From Mycobacterium bourgelatii (GTDB lineage Bacteria > Actinomycetota > Actinomycetes > Mycobacteriales > Mycobacteriaceae), in contig NZ_BLKZ01000001.1 in the NCBI RefSeq assembly GCF_010723575.1, forward strand, positions 2,542,001 through 2,606,000: 64,000 nucleotides of DNA, in the 5' to 3' direction. Positions 18,082 to 25,385 of the stretch are shown in pieces. The stretch's first letter is position 1. Each line of letters begins with the position of its first letter. The notes under the pieces are model-generated. The model was not told the DNA's origin. It made no database searches and saw only the letters and a list, made by a program, of their open reading frames with translations. Both the position numbers and the translations under genes were made by a program.

Positions 18082-18756
18082 TTGAGCGTCCTGGTCATAA
18101 CCGGGACCGACACCGGCGTCGGAAAGACCGTCGCCACCGCCGCGCTGGCTTCGCACGCCCGGCAGGCCGGCATCGACGTCGCGGTGTGCAAACCCGCCCA
18201 AACCGGCACCGACGACGGTGATGATGACCTCGCCGAGGTGGCCCGCCTGGCCGGGGTGACCGAACTCGTCGGACTGGCGCGGTACCCGCTGCCCATGGCG
18301 CCCGCCGCGGCCGCGGAGCGGGCGGGACTGCCGTTGCCCAGTCGTGAGGAGGTGGTGCGGGTGATCCGGGAGTTGGACCGTCCCGGGCGGCTCACTCTGG
18401 TCGAGGGCGCCGGCGGCCTGCTCGTCGAACTTGCCGAGTCGGGCGTCACCCTGCGTGATCTCGCCGTCGACCTTCGCGCCGCGGCGCTGATCGTCGTGGC
18501 GCCGGGTCTCGGCACGCTCAACCACACCGCGCTGACCCTGGAAGCTCTTGTTGCACAGGGGATTCCATGCGCTGGACTGGTCATCGGCAGCTGGCCGTCG
18601 CGGCCCGGGCCGGTGGAGACCGCCAACCGCAGCGCGCTGGAGCGGCTGGCTCCGGTGCGGGCCGCCCTGCCCGCTGGCGCGGCTGCAGCGCCAGACTTCG
18701 CGGCGCTGAGCGCGGCGGCGTTCGACCGGGACTGGGTAGCGAGTCTGGTCCGCTGA
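18082..18756 (+). CDS. bioD: Dethiobiotin synthetase
   Basis: 224 residues from a TTG at 18082; the protein begins LSVLVITGTDTGVGKT, so the P-loop is complete and no other start in frame would keep it. BioD carboxylates DAPA and closes the ureido ring with ATP to give dethiobiotin. Also visible are the catalytic lysine region VCKPAQTG and the VEGAGGLLVEL motif. The stop TGA overlaps the ATG of the next gene (TGATG at 18754-18758), so translation of the two is coupled. Confidence 0.95.
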   Translation: MSVLVITGTDTGVGKTVATAALASHARQAGIDVAVCKPAQTGTDDGDDDLAEVARLAGVTELVGLARYPLPMAPAAAAERAGLPLPSREEVVRVIRELDRPGRLTLVEGAGGLLVELAESGVTLRDLAVDLRAAALIVVAPGLGTLNHTALTLEALVAQGIPCAGLVIGSWPSRPGPVETANRSALERLAPVRAALPAGAAAAPDFAALSAAAFDRDWVASLVR

Positions 18757-19265
18757 TGGTGCATTCGATCGAGCTGGTCTTCGACCGCGACACCGAGTCC
18801 ACCATCCGGCGCATCTGGCAGGACCTGGCCGAAGCCGGCATACCCAGCCAGGCCCCGGCCAGTCGGCCGCATGTGACGCTGGCCGTCGCCGAACGCATCG
18901 ATCCGATGGTCGACGAGCTGCTCAGACCGGTCGCCGAACGCCTGCCGCTCAACGCCATAGTGGGCGCGCCGGTGCTGTTCGGGCGGGCGAACGTGGTGTT
19001 CACGAGGCTCATCGTGCCGACGACTGAACTGCTGGCCCTGCATGCCGAAGTCCATCGGATCTGCGGGTCGCACCTGGCGCCCGCGCCGATGTCCAACAGC
19101 CTGCCGGACCAGTGGACCGGGCATGTCACGCTGGCTCGCCGGGTCGGTGGACACCAGCTGGGGCGGGCACTGCGCATCGCGGGCCGGCCCGCGCAGATAG
19201 ACGGCAGTTTCGCCGGTTTGCGCCGCTGGGAGGGCAACAAGCGCACCGAGCACCCGATCGGGTGA
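18756..19265 (+). CDS. 2H phosphoesterase-superfamily (2'-5' RNA ligase-like) protein, Rv1571-like
   Basis: 169 residues from the ATG at 18756, overlapping the bioD stop. It carries the two H-x-T-x motifs that define the 2H superfamily: RPHVTLAV in the N-terminal half and TGHVTLAR in the C-terminal half, about 90 residues apart. Family members cleave 2',3'-cyclic or 2'-5' phosphodiester bonds in nucleotides or RNA; nothing in the sequence specifies the substrate. The position after bioD matches Rv1571 in M. tuberculosis, where phiRv1 then follows. Whether it has any role in biotin metabolism is unknown; the coupling may simply be historical. Confidence 0.85.
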   Translation: MVHSIELVFDRDTESTIRRIWQDLAEAGIPSQAPASRPHVTLAVAERIDPMVDELLRPVAERLPLNAIVGAPVLFGRANVVFTRLIVPTTELLALHAEVHRICGSHLAPAPMSNSLPDQWTGHVTLARRVGGHQLGRALRIAGRPAQIDGSFAGLRRWEGNKRTEHPIG

Positions 19266-19296
19266 CGTCAGGGAGGTTGTTCTGGCGGCCAGCCCG

Positions 19297-20682
19297 CTAA
19301 CCGCCGAACAGCAAATACAGCCCGGTGAACGTGTAGCCGACCATGACCACCATCATGGTGAGCTGCCCGGTGAGCTGATGAGCTTTCGGCAGCAGCTGTA
19401 GCGCCTTGTCGTGTGCGGCGATCACCGCGACGATGTGGCCGATGACGACGCAGGCGACCTTGGTGGTCGACAAGACAGCGGGGTGCATCGACAGCACATA
19501 AGCGACTTGGTGGTGTGCCAGGCCCAACAGGTTCCATCCCCGGCCGAATGGATCGGCCAACGCGATGATGGTCTGCTGTCCACGCTCCACCAGGTAGGTC
19601 AGGTAGTGGGCGAAGATGTAGCCCACCACGATCGGGATCAGCGAGTGCGCCATCTGGCCGGGCAACGCGCGGCGCTGCTCGGCATCGACGCCGCCCGTCG
19701 CCCGTGCCGCCAGTGAAAAGGTCAGGGCGACAACCGAAATGAAGAACAGTAGGCCGAGGGTGCGCAACGCCGAGGACGTCACTGTCTCGGGCACGGCGGG
19801 TATCCCGCGCGTAATGCCGTCGGAAAAGTTGCGCCAACTCGGTGACGCCGAATAGCTGTCGAACGCGGTGGACCCGAGCAACACCGACAACAGCAGCACC
19901 ACACCGGGACGGACGGGCAATGACGGCAGGTGGTCGAAGGGGTTGCCGATCGCGATCCTGCCCGTGTCCGGATTCCGTCGAAACGGGCTCAGCCGGGACA
20001 CCGCCATGCTGTAGACGCCGAACGGGTCGGCGCGGGCCAGCCAACGCTGCCCGCACAGCCACGCCCCGATCAGCATGGCGAGGGTGTAGATCAGCAACCA
20101 GCCCTTGACCCAGGACAGGGCCGCGGGATCGGGGCTGGCGAGTTCCATCCACACGAACGCGAACAGACCGAGCGCGGCGGGTCGATAGCCCCAGGAATCC
20201 GGATAGGAGAACCGTGCCTCACCGAGGCGGCGGGGCAACAAGCGACGCATCAGCAGGTACACCGTGCGGACGAGTGAAATGACCCGCCACACCGGTCCGA
20301 GGAGCAACGAGAAGGCCACCAACCCGACCCACAGCAACACGTAGAAGGCCCCCAGGAGGCCGTTCGACGTCGTTTGCGGTCCCCAGATACCGGCCGCCAA
20401 AACCCAGAGGGCGAACAGCAATCCCAGGCCCGCCGCGGTCCAGCGGGTCACGGGGGAGTCGACCAGTGTGGTCACCGCCTGCGGCAATGGTCGGCCCGGT
20501 TTTTCCGGGTCGAAGCGCGGCTTGCGCCATGCCAACGCGACCACGGCGAACGTGAACGTCAGCGCCCAGGCGGCCCCGATCAGCGCGAAGGTGTACGGGA
20601 TCGGAAGATCACTCGATCCGCCCAGGCCGTGTGCCAGCACCATTGAAGCCCCCGGAGCCGCTGAGGTGCCCGCGTCGGTCAC
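19297..20682 (-). CDS. Polytopic membrane protein of uncharacterised cassette
   Basis: 461 residues from a GTG at 20682 that overlaps the stop of the lipoprotein gene by 4 bp (GTGA), so the two are translationally coupled. About ten hydrophobic helices are visible. Segments that look functional rather than purely structural are the paired D/N-P-F elements (RADPFGVYSM, IGNPFDHLP, LADPFGRGWNLLG) and the helix block MAHSLIPIVVGYIFAHYLTYLVE, with two histidines on one helix face. I do not recognise a characterised family. It is the last gene of a four-gene minus-strand operon with a cupredoxin-like lipoprotein and a His-rich membrane protein, so a joint redox or metal role is plausible but unproven. 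Confidence 0.75.
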   Translation of the reverse strand: MTDAGTSAAPGASMVLAHGLGGSSDLPIPYTFALIGAAWALTFTFAVVALAWRKPRFDPEKPGRPLPQAVTTLVDSPVTRWTAAGLGLLFALWVLAAGIWGPQTTSNGLLGAFYVLLWVGLVAFSLLLGPVWRVISLVRTVYLLMRRLLPRRLGEARFSYPDSWGYRPAALGLFAFVWMELASPDPAALSWVKGWLLIYTLAMLIGAWLCGQRWLARADPFGVYSMAVSRLSPFRRNPDTGRIAIGNPFDHLPSLPVRPGVVLLLSVLLGSTAFDSYSASPSWRNFSDGITRGIPAVPETVTSSALRTLGLLFFISVVALTFSLAARATGGVDAEQRRALPGQMAHSLIPIVVGYIFAHYLTYLVERGQQTIIALADPFGRGWNLLGLAHHQVAYVLSMHPAVLSTTKVACVVIGHIVAVIAAHDKALQLLPKAHQLTGQLTMMVVMVGYTFTGLYLLFGG

Positions 20683-21053
20683 GCGTTTACTTGGATCGTG
20701 ACGATCGTCCGCTTGAGGTGGTGCAATTCCACGTCGACGTTCCCGGGAACGTCGACGCTGAACTGGAACTGCTGGTTGGGGGCGGCGTTGACCTCGAACT
20801 TGTGATCCGGCACCGAATGCACGTGCAGCTCGTCTTTCACGTCGCTGGTGACATGCAAGGTGATCTGCTCGCCCACCGTGGCATTCATCTTTGCGTTCGT
20901 GGGCGTGACCTGCCCGTTGGCGATGGTCACGTCGACCGTCAAGGCTTCGCCGGCCGGTTTGGACGGGGAGCCGCCGCAGGCGACCAGGCTGGACAGCGCC
21001 AAGGTCAATCCCCCCGCGAGGAATGCACGACTAAGCATCGGGTTACGCCGCAT
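20679..21053 (-). CDS. Cupredoxin-like lipoprotein
   Basis: 124 residues from the ATG at 21053 (MRRNPMLSRAFL), overlapping the upstream gene's stop by 11 bp; an inner ATG at 21038 is an alternative start. The signal peptide ends in a lipobox (SSLVAC|GG), so the protein is likely anchored to the outer face of the membrane. The mature part, about 95 residues, is a beta-rich domain (VTPTNAKMNATVGEQITLHVTS, ELHVHSVPDHKFEV, QFQFSVDVPGNVDVELHH). This is the pattern of cupredoxin_1/EfeO-like domains, with several His but no clear Cys ligand, so a canonical type-1 copper site is not complete. Confidence 0.72.
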   Translation of the reverse strand: MRRNPMLSRAFLAGGLTLALSSLVACGGSPSKPAGEALTVDVTIANGQVTPTNAKMNATVGEQITLHVTSDVKDELHVHSVPDHKFEVNAAPNQQFQFSVDVPGNVDVELHHLKRTIVTIQVNA

Positions 21054-22875
21054 GTGGCTGTGGCACAGGACGCTTGTCCTCCTCAACTTCTTGGGGCGTG
21101 GTCTCAACGTTGATCCTGCCAGCACCCCAACTCAGCCCCGCGATCACCATCAGCGTGAAGATGGCCACCAGGATGGAGCCGGCCGTGAACAACCATTCCG
21201 GCGCGCTCGGGTCGCGCTCGCGCTGCAGGATGGTGTTCTCGAAGACGAACGGGCGGGTCATCTCGGGCTGGGCCGGCACCTCGTCCGCCGGAATCGCCTC
21301 GTCCGCCGGCTCCCAGATTGGCACCGCGGCCATCGTGTAGCCGTCCTGGATGCGCAGCAGCGTCTTCCAGGTGCCCCAGACCGGGATGGGTTCGGTGGTG
21401 CGGTAGTGGCCGGGACCGATCTTCTCGAGCCGATCGATGACCAGGCCTCGATTGTTTTCCATCTTCCCCTGCCAGGACGTGATCGACACCCAGTCGGGGT
21501 TGTCCCTGATCAGGTCCGGCGGGTTGATCTGGATGTCGGCGGACACCATGCGCTTGCCGGGCTCGCTGGGCAGCTCCGTCAGCTTGATGGTCGCGGTGTT
21601 CTCGCTCGGGATGACGATGTGCAGGCCGTTGGCTATCGCACCGCCGATCACCAGCACCGTGGCGACGACGACCGAGACGCTGATCGCGCGGCGGGGTATG
21701 CGTTGCCCGGTGAGCACCATTCCGACCAGCGCTCCGATCAGGCCCATCAAGACCGCCACCGGCACCGCCATCGCCAGGCCCTCACCCCACATGCTGGTCG
21801 GCCACGGGTATTCGTAGACCGCACCGATCCACAGCGATTCCAGCCAGAGGCCGACCGTGCCGACCAGCAGGCCGGAGACGGCACCGAACACGACCGGGCG
21901 CTTGAACACCGGAGTCAGCGCCAACAGCTCGACGACCAGCGCGGGTCCGAGATAGAGCGGGAACCAGTTGATGGGCGCGCCAAGGATGGGCCCCACAATC
22001 AGCGCGACGGCGCCGCGCAGCGCGATGGCGAACAGGGCCGCGATGATCGCCGCACCGCGACCCAACGTCATGCGGGCCACCACCAGGGCACACGCTGCGA
22101 CACCGGCGATCATCATCGGGTGGAAGGCCAGCCGGAACTGCTGCACACCGAAGTCGTATTCGATCTGGTAGACCGACAACCCGATCAGCAGGCCGCCACA
22201 GGACAGGTAGCGCAGGAACTTGACGAACGGACGCTCGGGGGGCGCATCCGGTAGGGCCCGCCCGCCCTCGTACTCCAGCATCAGAACAGCGAACAGGGAC
22301 AGTCCCGCCCCGCCGATCATCATCAGGTGCGTCGGACCCCACAGGGTGACGTCCTGGCCGAATATGCGATGCCAGATGTCATCGAGCGGGAAACCGAACA
22401 GCGCGTACATCCCGCAGCCGGCCATCAGAATGCCGCCGACGGGCGCGTGCCAGGTCTTGGTGATGCGGACGGGGGCCGGGCCCGGCTCGTCGAATGGCAG
22501 CACGATCGCGATCATGCCGCCGAGAAATATCCCGAACAGACCGATGATGATGAAGTAGTGCGCTGGGTTGGCCAGCGGCCCGGGGTCGCGGCCTTCGCCG
22601 ATGTGCCAACTCACATCCCAGATGAACCCGAACAACGCGCAGATGATCGACGTGGTGTAGACGAGCACCGGCAGCGCCACCCAGTTCGGGCGTCTGAACT
22701 TGACGCCCAGCCAGTCGGCGAACCGCTCCAGCCAAGTGATGCGACGGGTGCGATGGGCCCACCCGATCGCCAGCATGATCAGGCTCAACACCATGGCGGC
22801 AACCGACAAGCCGATCACCTGGCTCAGTTCGGCACCACCTGCCGCGGGAGCCTCCGCAACCACTGTTAGTCCCAC
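21043..22875 (-). CDS. His-rich polytopic membrane protein with duplicated D-x2-W-H motif
   Basis: 610 residues from a GTG at 22875 preceded by GAGAGGCGG. There are about twelve hydrophobic helices, then an extracytoplasmic domain from about residue 420 (VIPSENTATIKLTE to the TTEPIPVWGTWKTLLRI region), then a final helix. The first half contains D87-V-S-W-H91 with H106 (NPAHYFIIIG) and again D165-D-I-W-H169 with H183 (GPTHLMMIGG), followed by H252 (FHPMMIAG). That spacing looks like an internal duplication and suggests a metal or heme site in the membrane. I know of no characterised member. The gene order places it before the cupredoxin-like lipoprotein it overlaps. Confidence 0.75.
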   Translation of the reverse strand: MGLTVVAEAPAAGGAELSQVIGLSVAAMVLSLIMLAIGWAHRTRRITWLERFADWLGVKFRRPNWVALPVLVYTTSIICALFGFIWDVSWHIGEGRDPGPLANPAHYFIIIGLFGIFLGGMIAIVLPFDEPGPAPVRITKTWHAPVGGILMAGCGMYALFGFPLDDIWHRIFGQDVTLWGPTHLMMIGGAGLSLFAVLMLEYEGGRALPDAPPERPFVKFLRYLSCGGLLIGLSVYQIEYDFGVQQFRLAFHPMMIAGVAACALVVARMTLGRGAAIIAALFAIALRGAVALIVGPILGAPINWFPLYLGPALVVELLALTPVFKRPVVFGAVSGLLVGTVGLWLESLWIGAVYEYPWPTSMWGEGLAMAVPVAVLMGLIGALVGMVLTGQRIPRRAISVSVVVATVLVIGGAIANGLHIVIPSENTATIKLTELPSEPGKRMVSADIQINPPDLIRDNPDWVSITSWQGKMENNRGLVIDRLEKIGPGHYRTTEPIPVWGTWKTLLRIQDGYTMAAVPIWEPADEAIPADEVPAQPEMTRPFVFENTILQRERDPSAPEWLFTAGSILVAIFTLMVIAGLSWGAGRINVETTPQEVEEDKRPVPQPHAA

Positions 22876-22954
22876 TGCAACCGCCTCTCAGCCGGCCCGA
22901 AACCTGACGAAGCGGGAATGCCCGCCCGGAGGGCTCGTCAATCCTGCAAATTCG

Positions 22955-23080
22955 TCAGCTGCGTCGGTCGCGCATTGCCAGGTACAAGACCACACCGACG
23001 ACGATCACTGCGGGCAGCAGCGCGGGTATCGCCAGCCATACACCGTGGTCGGCGAGATACACCGCATGCTGATCGCTCAT
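22955..23080 (-). CDS. 41-residue single-helix membrane peptide
   Basis: This short frame reads from the ATG at 23080 to a TGA at 22955-22957. It begins MSDQHAVYLADHGVWLAIPA, then has a hydrophobic helix of about 20 residues (PALLPAVIVVGVVLYLAM) and ends in basic RDRRS. The positive-inside rule would put the N-terminus outside. Third codon positions are GC-rich and the frame lies 79 bp upstream of the 610-residue membrane protein gene in the same direction. It therefore looks like the first gene of that operon, possibly a small subunit. No Shine-Dalgarno is obvious. Confidence 0.6.
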   Translation of the reverse strand: MSDQHAVYLADHGVWLAIPALLPAVIVVGVVLYLAMRDRRS

Positions 23081-23378
23081 GTGATCACATCCCCGGACCG
23101 CGGCTTCGGTACGCGACCCTGTTTCTATTGGATTTGGCCCCCGCGCTAGAGCCGAGGCAGATATGGCGCTAACTGAAACGTACCCCAGCGGTCACGCGCG
23201 AAACCGAAGGCGCGTGGCCCGGTGGGCGTACAGCCGCGTTGGGACCGCTACCCTAACTTGAACACTTCTTAAGACCCGCCGCCGATTGTGTCCGGGCGGC
23301 TGACGCATTCCGCGGCTCGGACTGTCCACGACACGACGAGTCGGGGACACCGCTGGACAAAAGATGCAGGAGTACCTG
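23081..23378. promoter_or_regulatory. Divergent promoter region of bioB and the membrane cassette
   Basis: 298 bp without a gene. Toward bioB there is a mycobacterial-type -10 hexamer TACCCT at 23249-23254, followed by TAACTTGAACACTTCTTAAG (23254-23273), which contains two short ACTT repeats and could be a repressor site. Mycobacterial bioB is controlled by the TetR-type repressor BioQ, but I cannot match the sequence to its site with confidence. The bioB Shine-Dalgarno (CAGGAG) is at 23367-23372. Confidence 0.4.
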
Positions 23379-24431
23379 GTGACGCAAGCTGCAACGCGAC
23401 CTGTCGACGCGCCTCACGGCGGTCCTGGCTCTGACGGAACCGACATTCTGGCGGTTGCCCGTCAGCAGGTGCTCGAGCAGGGCGAGGGACTTGACAAGGA
23501 CCAGGTGCTGCAGGTGCTGCAGCTTGGCGACGACCGCCTCGAAGAGTTGTTGGCGTTGGCCCACGACGTGCGGATGCGCTGGTGCGGTCCGGAGGTAGAG
23601 GTAGAAGGCATCATCAGCCTCAAGACCGGCGGGTGCCCGGAGGACTGCCACTTCTGTTCCCAGTCGGGGTTGTTCAAGTCTCCGGTGCGCAGTGCCTGGC
23701 TCGACGTTCCCAGCCTGGTCGAAGCGGCCAAGCAAACGGCGAAGTCCGGTGCCACCGAATTCTGCATCGTCGCTGCGGTGCGTGGCCCCGACGAACGATT
23801 GCTGTCCCAGGTGGCCGCCGGGATCGAGGCAATACGCAACGAGGTAGAGATCAACATCGCCTGCTCGCTGGGCATGTTGACCGAGGAGCAAGTGGACAGG
23901 TTGTCGGCGATGGGAGTGCACCGCTACAACCACAACCTGGAGACGGCGCGCTCGTTCTTCACCAACGTGGTGACGACGCACACCTGGGAAGAGCGCTGGC
24001 AGACCTTGTCGATGGTCCGCGATGCCGGTATGGAGGTGTGCTGCGGCGGCATCCTCGGCATGGGCGAGACGCTCGAGCAGCGGGCGGAGTTCGCTGCCGA
24101 ACTGGCCGAACTGGGCCCCGACGAGGTTCCGCTGAATTTCTTGAATCCGCGACCGGGAACGCCGTTCGGAGACCTAGAGGTCATGCCGGCCAGCGAAGCG
24201 CTCAAAGCGGTGGCGGCCTTCCGGCTGGCGTTGCCACGGACCATGCTGCGCTTCGCCGGTGGCCGCGAGATCACCCTCGGCGACCTGGGTGCCAAGAAGG
24301 GCATCCTGGGCGGCATCAATGCGGTGATCGTCGGAAACTACCTGACGACCTTGGGCCGTCCCGCAGAGGCCGATTTGGAGCTGCTTGACGACCTGCAGAT
24401 GCCGATCAAAGCTCTTAACGCCACCTTGTAA
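23379..24431 (+). CDS. bioB: Biotin synthase (radical SAM)
   Basis: 350 residues from the GTG at 23379, chosen because CAGGAG sits 7 bp upstream and the protein then begins VTQAATRP, as in M. tuberculosis; an in-frame ATG at 23364 would add five residues. BioB inserts sulfur into dethiobiotin. The radical-SAM cluster cysteines are C86, C90 and C93 (GGCPEDCHFCSQ). YNHNLETARSFF, GILGMGE and the FLNPRPGTPF segment are conserved family blocks. It is followed after 4 bp by bsaP, whose product is needed by mycobacterial-type BioB. Confidence 0.97.
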   Translation: MTQAATRPVDAPHGGPGSDGTDILAVARQQVLEQGEGLDKDQVLQVLQLGDDRLEELLALAHDVRMRWCGPEVEVEGIISLKTGGCPEDCHFCSQSGLFKSPVRSAWLDVPSLVEAAKQTAKSGATEFCIVAAVRGPDERLLSQVAAGIEAIRNEVEINIACSLGMLTEEQVDRLSAMGVHRYNHNLETARSFFTNVVTTHTWEERWQTLSMVRDAGMEVCCGGILGMGETLEQRAEFAAELAELGPDEVPLNFLNPRPGTPFGDLEVMPASEALKAVAAFRLALPRTMLRFAGGREITLGDLGAKKGILGGINAVIVGNYLTTLGRPAEADLELLDDLQMPIKALNATL

Positions 24432-24435
24432 TCAA

Positions 24436-24684
24436 GTGGGGTCAGAAGTAGGGATCGTGGTTGCAAACCTGGGCGCTCCGGTCGGTGCCGGTGTCTTCAA
24501 CGTTTACACCGGGGAACCGGCCGGCACGGCCGTGCCGACGGCGGCCGAGCTGGGTCTTGAGCCGCCCCGTTTCTGCGCGGAGTGCGGGCGCCGCATGGTG
24601 GTGCAGGTCCGTCCCGACGGCTGGTGGGCGCGGTGTTCGCGCCACGGTCAGGTGGATTCGGCGGACTTGGAAGCACAACGGTGA
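24436..24684 (+). CDS. bsaP: Biotin synthase auxiliary protein (BsaP, Rv1590-like)
   Basis: 82 residues from the GTG at 24436, 4 bp after the bioB stop; a GTG at 24457 is an alternative start. A variable N-terminus (VANLGAPVGAGVFNVYTGEP) is followed by a small Cys motif region, FCAECGRRMVVQVRPDGWWARCSRHG, whose three cysteines and histidine could bind a metal or iron-sulfur cluster. From memory, mycobacterial BioB works only with this partner, described as BsaP in recent work; the assignment rests on position and the Cys pattern. Its stop overlaps the next GTG by 4 bp. Confidence 0.8.
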   Translation: MGSEVGIVVANLGAPVGAGVFNVYTGEPAGTAVPTAAELGLEPPRFCAECGRRMVVQVRPDGWWARCSRHGQVDSADLEAQR

Positions 24685-25379
24685 CCGAAAACGTCGGGGC
24701 CACCGGGCCCGTCGCTGAACCAGACCGACAACTCGGGCAGGTTGACGCACCCGCCACATCCCGATCGCGTGCGATCACCACTGTGGTGCTCGGTTTGGCG
24801 GGGTCAGGTGCATTCGTCGGCGCGCTGTGGGCATGGATTGCGCCGCCGGCCCATGCGGTGGTGGCGGTCGCGCGTTCCGGCGAGCGCGTCCACGAGTACC
24901 TGGGCGCGGAATCCCAAAATTTCTTCGTGGCGCCGGTCCTGCTGCTCGGGTTGCTCGGCGTGGTGGCGGTGGTGTCCTCGGTGCTGGTCTGGCAGTGGCG
25001 CGAACATCGGGGTCCGGAGATGGTCGTCGGCCTGTGTGTCGGGCTGATCGCAACGGCGGCGGTGGCCGCGGGTGTGGGTGCGCTTCTGGTTCGAATGCGT
25101 TACGGCGCATTGGATTTCGATACGGTCACGCTGGCCGACGGTGACCACTCGGTGACCTACGTCAGGCAAGCGCCGCCGGTATTCTTTGCCCGCGACGAAT
25201 TGCTGGTGGCCGCAACATTGCTGTCACCGGCCGCCATCGCTTCACTGGTATATGCGCTGATCGCGGCAGGTTGTGCACGCGACGATCTGGGCGCCCATCC
25301 GCCCGCCGGACCATCGGCAGGGCCGCCGCCAAAACCTTCGACGCAAACTCCGTCAGCGCCGGAACCCTCGGTGTCCTAG
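24681..25379 (+). CDS. DUF2567 membrane protein (Rv1591-like)
   Basis: 232 residues from the GTG at 24681, which overlaps the bsaP stop (GTGA). A polar N-terminus of about 35 residues is followed by four hydrophobic helices. Between the first and second is an external loop (ARSGERVHEYLGAESQNFF); the C-terminal tail is Pro-rich (PPAGPSAGPPPKPS) and probably cytoplasmic. This arrangement matches DUF2567, an actinobacterial family without known function that sits after bioB-Rv1590 in M. tuberculosis. Translational coupling to bioB-bsaP is clear, but no biotin-related role is known. Confidence 0.82.
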   Translation: MTENVGATGPVAEPDRQLGQVDAPATSRSRAITTVVLGLAGSGAFVGALWAWIAPPAHAVVAVARSGERVHEYLGAESQNFFVAPVLLLGLLGVVAVVSSVLVWQWREHRGPEMVVGLCVGLIATAAVAAGVGALLVRMRYGALDFDTVTLADGDHSVTYVRQAPPVFFARDELLVAATLLSPAAIASLVYALIAAGCARDDLGAHPPAGPSAGPPPKPSTQTPSAPEPSVS

Positions 25380-25385
25380 CGGGGG

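Noticed and set aside
17463..19253. 596-residue open frame antisense to bioF and bioD
   Set aside because: It covers two well-identified genes on the other strand, is very rich in Arg, Ala, Gly and Ser, has no family motifs, and results from the GC-rich codon positions.
20848..22254. 468-residue plus-strand frame across the membrane cassette
   Set aside because: Extreme Arg/Asp/Gln/His content and no hydrophobic or motif pattern; the minus-strand genes overlap each other as an operon and have signal peptides and helices.
19266..23378. Prophage or attachment site between bioD and bioB, as phiRv1 in M. tuberculosis
   Set aside because: No integrase, phage structural gene, REP13E12 sequence or attachment repeat is visible; the genes there are chromosomal-looking membrane proteins.
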